Source: Limnanthes douglasii subsp. nivea
Taxonomy: Eukaryota; Streptophyta; Magnoliopsida; Brassicales; Limnanthaceae
Direction: 5' to 3'
Assembly: GCA_036936605.1 (NCBI GenBank)
Contig: JAUPFV010000004.1
Span: 292,434,009 to 292,498,008, forward strand
DNA length: 64,000 nucleotides
Below the pieces are notes generated by a model. It saw only the letters and a program-made list of their open reading frames with translations. It made no database searches and was not told the DNA's origin. Positions 23,706 through 34,434 of the stretch are shown piece after piece; position 1 is the stretch's first letter, and the number at the start of each line of letters is the position of its first letter. Both the position numbers and the translations under genes were made by a program.

Positions 23706-24801
23706 CCCAAGGCTAAGTCCCATCTAGCAACCATAATTACTTTCACAAATATAATGGCACACGTCTATTTAATGCATGTAATGATTCAAGTCCATCTACC
23801 TTTGTCTTTTCAACTTTCAAGCTAACCAATAGGAATAAAACAATTACTTCTAATCAGTGATAGGTGTAGTTAACAATCATTTCGAAAAATTTAATTTACT
23901 CGTCTACCAATTAACCTATCCTCCAGTCCAATAATATAGTTGGTCCATCATTAATATGGTATTCGCGATTTATGACTGAAACACACTGCTAGATATAAAA
24001 TATATGAAATTAAAACACACAACTATATGAATTTTTGCTATATAAAGCATGTAACAAGGCTGTTGTACCGCGCTTATGAAATTTTTATACATTATGCATA
24101 TAATCATCGATAAATACGGTATCTTAACATTGGTAGATGCATCACTTTTTAGTGACCAAATACAACATATCGACTTTGATAGGCACTACAGTTTAAGTCT
24201 GATAGATATGAACTTTTTACATTGATAAATAAAACACTTCTTGGTTGCTAGATACCACATATACATATTAATAGATTCTTTAGTAGGAGTCTGATAGATT
24301 TGAATCATAGGCATTGCTAGTTACCTAATTATAAGTATGATAGATTCCAGACATATAATTTCCAGTTACTAGTCTGCTAGATACGACACATATACACCAC
24401 TAGATACGTTCGTATAAGTCTGATAGACTTGACATACATCTATTGTTAGATCCGCTCAATAGTAGTCTGATAGATACGACATATAAAATTACTACATACT
24501 TTAGTACATGTGTGATTGGTAATAATAAAGACATTGCAATTGACTTGAAATTACTCTGATAGATACAACATGTAGAAATTACTAGATGCAGCATTGAAGA
24601 ATGTGACAGTGATGTGAAAACTATTCATACAACAAAAGGAGGATCTTACAGTGTAATATATAAAAACATTTCCCTTGGTTAAAATACTATTAAAATTTCT
24701 AGTGAAACCAAAGTTTGCTAATAAGTTTTGATTAATTTTTTAATACACCCATCCTTTTCTAACTGAATCATACATCCTGCTCCAAAAAAATGAATTACAT
24801 A
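23706..24801. other. MULE intergenic DNA upstream of the acidic-protein gene
   Basis: No gene. 23908-23945 nearly repeats the last 36 bp of the hAT-like insert (TTAACCTATCCTCCA.TCC, then AATAATATAGTT). From 23985 the stretch holds the densest run of the short MULE motifs, alternating CTGATAGAT and TTGCTAGAT forms every 20-30 bp up to 24590. Confidence 0.7.
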
Positions 24802-27800
24802 CTAGCAACTTTTGTTTGTGTTTATATCATTCATGAATTGCTTAAATATTTCAGCTCTTGTTTCAGCGGTCATTTCCTTTCCATATTCCCGCGGAACATA
24901 CCCTCTCTGAATGATGTCCTTTGCGTACTTACAAACAAAAACACCGCAGTCGAGACTATCCTTCTCCTGCTGTGGTATATTTCTCAGAATCTTTATTTTG
25001 TATCCACCTTTTACACAAGGTATGTATTGTTTCTTCATGCAATAGGCCAGCTGCAAAATCAAGTAATCTATCGTTACATTGCGATTTACGACTCCGTGTC
25101 ATTGCTATGTACTACTATGGTCATTGATAGATACAGTATGAGACATTGCTAGACATGAGGAATAAAACCTTATGAGCAAATCTGATAAGACGTTGCTAGA
25201 TACGTTACTATGGGGTTGCTAGATATGGCCGGATACACTTTCAATATATTATTAGCATTAAATTTTATACCAGAGTATCGGCTGTGTTTTTCGTCTTATC
25301 TGGAATGTGTTTGCTCCAGGGCAACAGTGGGTTGTAGCTACTAGCAGTCCCATTTTCCATATTTATGACCAGGAGCGTCCAGTGGTTCACGCCGGACTTG
25401 TTAACGGTGCAAAGAGGAACAAGGGTAACGTATGTGTCTGGTTTTATTGTTTCAAAAACCTTTTCCACAATGACAGACAAATCTTCCTTGATAGCCAGTG
25501 TTCCCTGCAAGTTTTTTTCATTACTATAGGAACTAGATGTTTCCAATATAACACAAATAATTCATCGTAAACTTACAGTTGCGATTCTAGTTATTTGAAT
25601 GGCGCTGACCATATATGAATACTCATCATCAAACCCTTTCACAGGGAATTTCCAATCTGAATCCTTTAACAACTTATATATCCAAGCATCTAGTATCTAT
25701 CAAAACACAATTAGAAACTCAAATCAGTTAAATGATAATTACTGAAAAGAAGAACAAATTTATAGGTTGACAACTAAGACTGTAACTTCAATGAGTTACC
25801 TTCTACTAGGACATTGCTAGATGCTGCATATTAATATTGCTAGTCTTACAGAGACAGATTGCTAGACTTACAAATCTACTCTAATAGATACAACCATAAA
25901 CTTATTACCTTGAAGTCAACTTGAGTTTTGTTAGGCAGTTCCATTATCTCAGTCACACTAATGGAAACCCTATACGAGAACTCCGTTGTTGGCAAGTACC
26001 ATACTTCTGGATCTTCTTGTTCTTCTTCCTTGGAAAGTTTCACCATATTCTCGTACTCACTGACATTGATTAGTTTCGTTGTCTCTGTCGGGAACAGCCA
26101 ATCTACGACCGCAGTCAGTTATTGTTTTTTCTGCATCTGAGAAAGTAGGTTGAACCTAGGCATGTCATCAACGGGGACCTATAATAAAGCATCAAATTAA
26201 ACTGTTAACATTAGTTTTTGAAGGTGGTTGATAATACAAGAGATCTACTTACTGCAAAGTCTGTTTGTTCTTCCTTGATGGAGTCTAGTGTACGTCTCTT
26301 CTCGTTTGAATGTTCAACAGCCTTGTCAACTTCTGTGTAAAATGATTGAGTGCAGTCTACAAAGCTATCGTCAGCCAACGGTGTAACCGATCTGACAATC
26401 AGATCGTTACATGCTGCTTTATCTTGTAGTGGTGTTGTATATGAAGATGGCTTGACCTGTGACACTTTTTCAATCTTCGCTGTGGATTCCTCTTCTCCAT
26501 TGATAATTGGAATTACCTTTAATGGAGAGACAGCTTGCGATAGTTGTTCGCACTTTGCTGCTTGTTCAATCCCAGTGTAAGCCAACGTCTTTACATTAGA
26601 CTGTTGCGTATCTTCAGGCGCCGCTGTTTCCAGTTCCTAATAACAGAGCACAACAGAACATAACAATATCATCAACCTACATTGCGATTTTAGTACAATT
26701 CTCATTGCTAGACTAGCTATCAGTCGAGCGACGCTCTTTACGCCTATTATACATTGCGATTTGTATATTACGAAAACTATATTCTTAAAATGATGTATCT
26801 ATCAGACTACATATATATTGTGTTTGCGATTTGTACCTCATGCAAATCAGACTGATTCTTAAGCTACATACATAATATTTATCAGACTACATACATATTG
26901 TATCTACTAATTCTCATTGAGACAATCATGGAAATCGATTCTTAAACTACACATATACTGTCAAACCAACATTTTCATACAAAAAACAACCCATCTTAAA
27001 TGTTATCCAACCTAGAGTTTGAATATTTCAAAACCAGCCAAAACATAATTACTAAATATTTATGAATCTTAACCATTTTAAGATCCACTTACATCTTCAG
27101 CCATATTCTGCACCACATTCTCACAGACAGGTTCTGGGCCCAGGAGTTCTGTGGCTGCGTTCTCCACCCCAGTAGGTGCTTCTTCAGTCTCTTTGGTTGT
27201 ATCTGCCTGCTCGTCAGCTTCTTCTTTCTCCTGATATGTCTCCGCATTGTGTCCTTCCCCTAAGGCTTTTTCCGTGTTCTCCAACTGTTGTTTCGTTGTT
27301 TTCTTTCCTTCGTTGCACCCTTTGTCCAACGAATCTATTCTGTCTACCATCAGCTCCTGTCCTTCAACCTCATTATTTCCAACTCCGTGTCCCTGTTCAG
27401 CTACAAAAGCTTCATTTTACGCACCGACTGCATGAGTTAGGGGTGATAAGTCTGCTCCCGCATCCCCTTTCTCATTACCAGTGTCAAAACCAAGTAAAGT
27501 AGTCCCTTTCTTCTTCCCAACGACATCAACAGCAGTAGCTTCCGGTGTAGTAGTTTCTCTTATCGGTTCAACAGGTGTTTCATATTGAACACACCCTCTA
27601 TCTCCTTCTAACTTCTCCTCCTCAGATACTTCAATTTCTTTTCCCCTAGTTGTCTCAAGCTCCTCTTCTTCTGCTGTGGACTCGGCCTCAACATCCTCAG
27701 AAACTTGTTGGTTCCTCTTAGGAACAAATCCATGCCTCCGAGATTTGTAAACCAAAGTTTCCTTAACCACCTTCTCACTAATATTGGCTTCCACAGTTTC

Positions 27801-30800
27801 AACATCGTCGTCATCTTGACGGCAAAATGGCATTGATAAGGTGTTCAGCAGATCCTCATCCTCACCATCCACTCTTTCCTCTTCGACCTCGAGCTTTTGT
27901 TTCAGCTCATTCAAGTCTTTTTTCTATTTTTCAACCTGAATCAAACGAGCATACAAAATAGTTTAGACATCAACCATTGCGGGATACATCGTATTTACAT
28001 TGCTAGATGCATTATTTTTACATTGCTAGATTAGGCAGATTTACGTTGATAGACAACTTATAATTATTTTTGCTACTACCCTTATAATGATGCTGCTAGT
28101 AAACAACATCTAAACCTTTCCTATATACAGTGTAACCAACTTATATAATGATCCTTTATAAAGCTTATTAGTCCTTAACAAATATATGAATACTCACTTG
28201 TTCATTTTTCTTCTCAAGCGACGTTTTCAGCCTTTTGTTTTCAGCTTTCAACCGTTGCAACCGCCTTCGTTTTTTCAGCTTCTTGTTGTCACGCAGCAAA
28301 GACTGTGACAACCCTCTAAAACTTCGAATACTAGACCTACGGTTGTTTTTCTTTTTCAGCCTCTCCCCTTTTGTTGTACCAACTCTCGACTTCTTCTCCC
28401 CAATGAATTACCCTAATGTAACATCGTCATCTACCTCAGTGTTGTCTTCAATCTCAGTGTTCGAAATCCTTATATTCGTTGTTCCACCTCCGTCATCTAC
28501 CTATTTCAGCTTCCTTCTTATACTTCTTATCGCAACAAATTTCTTTATTTTCCTACTCATCGGTTCACTTGTTTCCCCAGCAGCTTCGCATTTCCTCCGC
28601 GAATCAATTTCTCCATAAGCAAAACATTCAGCCGCTGTCAACAGTAACTCATCGGCCATAACCTAAGAAATTCAGTATAATAAACATTCAGCAAAACAAT
28701 ATAAAAATCATTACTACGAATTACAAACAATTGTGATTCATAGATATGTTCATGTTATGGTGTTATACTGCATTGGATGCGATTTGTTTGATATTTTGAT
28801 TGATAGATAGGTTCATTGATTTTTTAGCTGTAATATTGATGGCTGCACTTTCGTTCTTGGATTCATGGGGTATGAGATTTTTTTGATTTTACAATTTGGA
28901 CATTGATAGATGCGTTAAATACCTGGTCATCCCTGAGCTGACTGACCATCTGGATCATTTCGAATGTCGACTCCTTGCCCTCTAGTCCCCACCACTTGTA
29001 ACATCTAGGGATTATGTTTGGCCTTGGTATTTCAACGTTTATCGAAATATTCTCCATCAGAAATGGCTGCACAGAATATAACTCAACATTATAAAAACGG
29101 TTTCGAAACAAACTTGCTGATCATAACCCATTGTACTTACGAATAGCAGAGCAACGCATCCGATAACTCTTGTAGGCTTCCCGGCCTTAATACACTTGTC
29201 CAATGATTTATGCAGCTTCTCCAAGATGGCTCCAGACCAGTCATAGTCGTTTATTTTTTCAAGATTCTCCACGTAGAATATTGCTGTCGAGCCGACGACA
29301 TCGCCTGACACTGAAAAGAACAGTATCGATCATATGAAAAGTATCAGCAGCCGACCAACATCCTTCGCTTCATCCTCCCCTACTTCCCTTACTGCTTTGT
29401 CGATCGCTTCCTACAAAATGAACAACATCATACCAAGAATACAGCAATAACAAATTAAAGCAGTTACCCCTACTACAACATTGATAGATATGAACCAAGA
29501 CACTGATAGATGCATACTATTATACTACTACCACACTGCTAGATATAGTATACTACATTGCTAGATACCTGCATACACATGCCGATTTTGGTATCATCCT
29601 CATATGCCTGCAGCATAAACTAAAAACAAATACATTTTAACAGACTAGATTTACCTTTATCAACGCATTAGACACTGATTTGTCGTTTGTTGGGCCGCTC
29701 CTTCTCGTCCGTGGGCTCAAAAAATATTTATGCATTAGAACGGAATCTAACTCGGCTCCATCAGCGTACCGAGCGATAAATGTGCCTGATTTGCTCATCG
29801 GCATCTCTTCGTGACCGTGTTTCAGACCAAATATCGCCTTCACATCTTTCCTCGTCAGCCTTACATGCTTACGTCCTATCTGGAAAGACTTCCATCTCAC
29901 ATCGTAAAAACCACAAATCGCCTCGATCAAGTAGTGAAACTTTATAAGCTTCAGAACCTCGTTCCTTACATCGAACGAGGTTTTCAAGAAGGTATAGAAC
30001 GGTGTTTATCTAGCAGCCTCTATGTGTTCGGATTTAATTATATCCCGTCTTAGTAGGTTGATTATGCTAACCAACCCAGACCTCTAGAATACTCCAGTTT
30101 TTGTCGTTTTTCCGAGTTAACATTCCCATTTCAAACTAGTTAGTAATCCCATAGTAACTAAAACAATAAAACAATAAAGCTAAGTAGCCAGTATATACAT
30201 TAACTCTTGAAGACAGCACTGGTCCAACTTACTCCACAACATCGTACAACTAACTGCATAGCAACAGCACTAGACGTGGCCAAATTCATCTACTACTTTG
30301 GTAGACGTGATGTGTTGACAGTAAACTAGTCGCTGACAGTGCTAGATACGACCTAACTACATTGCTAGATCATTAACACATCTACGTATACTAACAAACA
30401 TCAACCTCAACTCTGTTAGTCTGATAGACGACGCTACACATTGCGACTTCAACCATGACAGGTTTTAAACAGTTTATGTTCGATTCCGACTGATGGCACT
30501 ATCAACACAACTAACACCTAACATCGGCCCATGTCTGTGTTAACACCATCGACTACACTGTGTTAACATCATCGACTGAATGAACACTACGAACTACAGG
30601 AACTGTGTTAACACCATCGACTTAAACTATTAAAAAAAGGACTAAATATCGTTGGAGTAAGCAGATCCTTTTACGTTCTAACTATCGTATGATTAACTGT
30701 ACTCCGGCGACGCTTATAAGTCGAACCATATAGCACACAGACAGACAATGTTCGAAAGATAGAGGGAGAAAAAAACGTACCTGTTCGACTGTGTTCGACA

Positions 30801-31030
30801 GAGTAGGATGCAGTAGAGGAAGACGGTGTTCAGAATTTGTTCGACGGCGGTTTGATGGAGTGATCGGAATCGCCTCGAAGGTTACGTTCGACGGTTGAGT
30901 CGTTAACGTTTGGGTTCAAAATCGTCTTTTGGGTTCGCTCTCGTTTTACGTGTTTCTCTCTCCTCAAATTTAGAAATGTGAAAGTGGAGGGAATTGGAAC
31001 CCAAAAGACAGATTAGAAGGTGAAAAAAGT
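24802..31030 (-). pseudogene. MULE Ulp1-type cysteine protease gene with DUF1985-like N-terminus
   Basis: A noncoding leader exon ends at 30781 (donor GTACGT). Coding exons: 30083-29655, 29410-29141, 29066-28923, 28662-28198, 27935-27093, 26636-26253, 26178-25909, 25696-25577, 25504-25271 and 25050-24802. Every one is a multiple of three (all phase-0 introns), about 1135 codons. The N-terminus (exons 1-3) resembles the DUF1985-type region before plant Ulp1 domains (RWKSFQIGRKHVRLTRKDVKAIFGL). Exon 4 is basic with a coiled coil; exons 5-6 are acidic spacer. The C48 protease is C-terminal: NHWTLLVI holds the His, QQEKDSLDCGVFVC holds the Gln and Cys. The usual Asp position reads Asn (SSYNPLLP). 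Seven in-frame stops but no frameshift. The start codon is unresolved. Confidence 0.78.
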
Positions 31031-31051
31031 GGGTTTCAACCAAACAACCCC

Positions 31052-31059
31052 CTTTTATA
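31052..31059 (-). promoter_or_regulatory. TATA box of the Ulp1-type gene
   Basis: TATAAAAG on the minus strand, a few bases inside the E2 insertion point (31065). The TIR tip that should lie just upstream is now about 9 kb away at 39993-40107. 30782-31051 is leader DNA without a gene. Confidence 0.6.
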
Positions 31060-31064
31060 CCTAT

Positions 31065-31157
31065 TGGTTAGAATAGAAATTAACTATAGAAGATTAACAA
31101 TATCTACTAAGAATCAACAGAGATTTTCAGATGTGAAAATAGTCTTTCTCCTCTACC
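31065..31157 (-). repeat. E2 3' LTR, truncated to about 93 bp
   Basis: It matches 39697-39789 with about five differences (for example GATTTTCAGATGTGAAAATA in both), then stops abruptly and passes straight into aORF coding sequence. The rest of the LTR, the polypurine tract and the start of the aORF are deleted. Confidence 0.8.
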
Positions 31158-33772
31158 ACCTTCAAATACGGTAACTTCAATCCCAATCTTGTTAATTCAT
31201 ATTCACCTCTAGCATCAAACCCAGAATCTAGCCAGAAATCTTCTCCTCCTCGAAATCAATCCACTTCTCCATCATTAAAACCACATCGAAAATTTAAGCC
31301 TGTCAATTCTGACAAACCTCCTACTCCTAAAAAACCACAACCCAAATCACCTATCCTACAATCCGAAGCAGTTAAAGTCAAACTTCGCAAAAAACCAACC
31401 TTCCTAGCAATGGGTGACGATGCAGAAACCTCCTCTCCTCTCCCACAAGAATTGGTTGACGTTACACCATAAAATAGTCAACCAGTTCTTGTGACTCAAA
31501 CTGAGACTCAAACTCGAAGTCTTCGCGATGAAGCTACTGATGAAGAAAATGACAAGGAAAATGATTCTGAAGCCACTGAATCCAATGCCGAAGGCGAATC
31601 CGAGGCAGAAGAAATAACCCCTTCAAAGAAAATTCGAGGAAAGAAACCTCCTATTACCCTCCCCGAAGATGTTGCTGCATTGGTTCAGGAAAACCTACAA
31701 CCACTTTGTCCTCGTTACATTCTTGCCCTAAAAAATGTACGCTATACTTACTACCTCGAATCAGAGAAATAAGAACTTAAGAAACTATGGGGATTAACAG
31801 ACAACATTGTTCTTCGTCTACCAGTAGAAGGAGAAACACCTCTGAGTTGTCAGAAGAACAAACTGGTAGTTTACCCTGAACTTTTCAACTGGGGACTTCA
31901 ATTTCCCCTCGATCCAATGATTGTAAAGTATTTCGAAATTCTTGGGTTGTGCCCAACACAAGTCACTCCAAACCAACTCTTCACCTTATTCTCCGTTATT
32001 ATGGTGTCGAGGCTAGGAAGCATCCCCCTCGAAATAGAAGACTTCATCTCACTGACCAAAATCTCAAATGGGCCAGTTTTACCATTCTACTACCTAACCT
32101 TGGAAGATGATCTGAATATTATCGATGACCTCCTCGAAGCTGATAAGTTTTGGAAGCAAAGGTTTGTTTTTTTATCAGGAGCTTGGGAAAATGGTAAAGA
32201 AATTTCCGATGACAACCCCTCAAAACTTACTCTCACCTGGAGAGATAACAATAAGTAGATCATTGTTATTATTCTTAATATTTTCTTCCCAACTTATTAA
32301 GCCTAGTCAAAATAACCAAGCCTACTCATCTGATTGTTTACTCTTTTTTCAGAAATTCCGAGGAGATTCAAAAGTCGTTGAAAAACTGCAAAGGACATCT
32401 TCAAGAGAATGGCTGAATGGGCAGAGGAAGCCTGGGAAATGGCTTTCACTCAGCCTTTCAACCAATCAACTTCGTCAACAGCCATCTCTAGCGCATAACC
32501 TTGGGAGCTGACTTCCCAGAAGACCCAATGCTTCCCCCAGATCCCATTGAAGCAGTCAAAAGAATACTCGCACCAGATGGGAAAACTTACCTTCCCACCA
32601 GGAATCGATCTGATAGTCACTTGCCACTAAAAAAGAAGGGAAAGCTAGCCCTCAAAAAGCCCAACACAAGTAAGCCTAACCCTTCCAAAAATTCGAAGCC
32701 TGCAGGGAAACGAAAAGCGCCTGCATCTCAACTTCCTCCAATATCCGAAGAAGACGAACCTGTCCTGAAAAAGAAAAAGAAACAAGACAATGCTCCAAAG
32801 AAGAAAAAGAGCAAGTCCACTACCCCGAAGAAAAAGAACGAAGATGAAATACTCGAACAGGTATTGGCTTCCGAGGTGCATGAGAAAACCTTCATTGAAG
32901 AAAATCCTCAAGGGGGATTGGCATTAGGAGATAGCCAAGAAAATGAATATCTTAACCTCGAAGATTTCAACTCGAGCGGGGATTTTGTAGTCACTGGTGA
33001 AGATTCTCAACCTACCAACACCATTCCATCAACTTCTACCAAGGCTGTAATAACTTCAACATCTAATGCAATCATTCCTGTCCATCGCCCATCAAACTTG
33101 CCCAATCCTGAAAGATCCGATGAGGTAACTTCAATCCTTCGACCTTTTACTAATTTAAGTGCTGCAGCCAAAAAATTATGTGAAGAAGTAAACAATTCAC
33201 ATACACAATTGGAGCTCCTTGCACAAGAATTAATCAAGGGAAAAAAGGAAACAGAATCTGAAAAGGCTTCGAAAAATGAAGCACTTCAAAATTTCGAAGC
33301 TGAAAAAGGAAAGCTTCTTAAGGAGCATAAAGAAAAAATCAAAGCTTTGGAGACTTCTCATCGTCTGGCTCTTGAAAATATAAATTCTCAACATTCTACT
33401 GCCCTTTCTAAGGAAAAGAAAAAAGCTACCGATGCTGAAGAACTTGTTAAGAAAATTCAAGAAAGCCTGGAAGATTTTCAAACTCAATTGATTACACTTC
33501 AAACAGGATTCGAGCAGGAAAAGAAGGACGCCATCAAGAAAGTCGAAGCTGTTGTTGGTTCTGTGATGCTTGATGGTATCAAGAAGGCTCAAATCGATAC
33601 AGCTATCAATCTTCTTCGAGAAATCCATGCTGCCTATCCAAGGTTAAATTTAAAAGAATTTTGGAAACAAGTTCTAGAGAAAGATCGTCCAAAGGAGGCA
33701 TTCGAAGTGCCATCAAGCTCTTCAGAAGAAGGTGACGCTTCTGAAGGGTCATCGGAAGAGGAAGATGACTAG
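31158..33772 (+). pseudogene. Antisense accessory ORF of E2
   Basis: Opposite in direction to gag-pol. A Pro/Ser/Lys-rich N-terminus (31170-31460) is followed by an acidic segment (ATDEENDKEND). The next domain, FPLDPMIVKYFEILGLCPTQ, resembles the 'putative gypsy-type transposon' family (PF04195-like) at 31900-32100. Intron 32255-32352 has GT..AG ends (TTTTTTCAG). The second exon carries MAEWAEEAWEMAFTQ, a Lys-rich nuclear-type region (about 32640-32840), a long coiled coil (33200-33560) and an acidic Ser/Glu tail. Stops at about 31470 and 31770 and shifts at about 32380-32510 break it; the last 423 codons are open. Function unknown. Confidence 0.75.
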
Positions 33773-33897
33773 TCAGTAGATTATATATGTTATGCGTTTG
33801 TTGTTGTTGTTTTGTTTTAAGTAGTTTCCTCCTTTTTGTAAGCTTCAAGCTTTATCCAATGAAACAATCGACTATTTTAATGTTTTAAAGTTCTATT

Positions 33898-34095
33898 GCA
33901 CTCATAAAATGTTGTACGTCAAAATTGGATGCACTCATAAAATGTGGCACCTCGAAAATTAGATGCACTCATAAAACGTGGCACCTCGAAAATTAGATGC
34001 ACTCATAAAACGTGGCACCTCGAAAATTAGATGCACTCATAAAATGTGGCACCTCAAAAATTAGATGCACTCATAAAACGTGGCACCTCGAAATA
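33898..34095. repeat. Six tandem copies of a 34-bp unit
   Basis: The unit begins GCACTCATAAAACGTGGCAC and continues CTCGAAAATTAGAT. Copies start at 33898, 33931, 33965, 33999, 34033 and 34067. It sits between the 3' ends of aORF and pol, the same position as the E1 tandem pair, but with unrelated sequence. There is no spacer pattern, so this is not CRISPR. Confidence 0.9.
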
Positions 34096-34247
34096 GGTTG
34101 TTTCTTCAAAGCTATTGCTTTGGAAAATTACTCTTGGTCAACTTTCAAAGATGATCAGTCTTTGCCAAGTTACCAAAATAATAAATCATTCATCATACTA
34201 AACAACCAATGGCCAAAAGAAATTTTATTATGAAATTCAATTTTTAC

Positions 34248-34298
34248 GAGACACCTCATTAAAACCTTTCTGGGCCAACAGATAAGGAAAGAGTATGT
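34248..34298. other. Conserved noncoding block, E2 copy
   Basis: GAGACACCTCATTAAAACCT, then GGAAAGAGTATG; the counterpart of E1 1996-2046. The remaining 34096-34434 is noncoding 3' region. Confidence 0.6.
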
Positions 34299-34434
34299 CT
34301 GTCTTTCAAAAATTCTAAGTTCAATTTTACTCACAATACAATTTCAAATGTTCTATATTCCAAGGGTGTTTGAGCATCCTCCCCTCACAATCAGACAACC
34401 TATATGACCCTGGCTTGACCTTCATTTTGACTTC

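Larger units (their letters stand above)
18849..30450. repeat. Dispersed short-motif array in MULE noncoding DNA
   Basis: Three related cores recur: TTGCTAGAT (often CATTGCTAGATAC), TGATAGAT (often GTCTGATAGATAC) and TTGCGATTT. By eye I count about fifty exact cores plus many one-base variants. The densest blocks are 18880-19150 (intron), 20380-20660 (intron), 21690-22250, 23985-24590, 25075-25225 (intron), 25810-25880, 26680-26890, 27960-28030, 28770-28910, 29475-29570 and 30330-30440. Both orientations occur (reverse at about 26797 and 26878). Exons are almost free of them: the one copy seen in coding sequence is at about 30005. E2 lacks them. Confidence 0.8.

Noticed and set aside
29940..29985. 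8-bp perfect hairpin CCTCGTTC/GAACGAGG as a regulatory element
   Set aside because: It lies inside a coding exon of the Ulp1-type gene and is short enough to be chance.
24802..30083. Premature stops as evidence of methyl-cytosine deamination
   Set aside because: Any TAA, TAG or TGA can arise from CAA, CAG or CGA, so the stop spectrum alone is uninformative without an intact relative to compare.
33898..34095. CRISPR-like array
   Set aside because: Units are head-to-tail 34-bp repeats without unique spacers, inside a plant retrotransposon.
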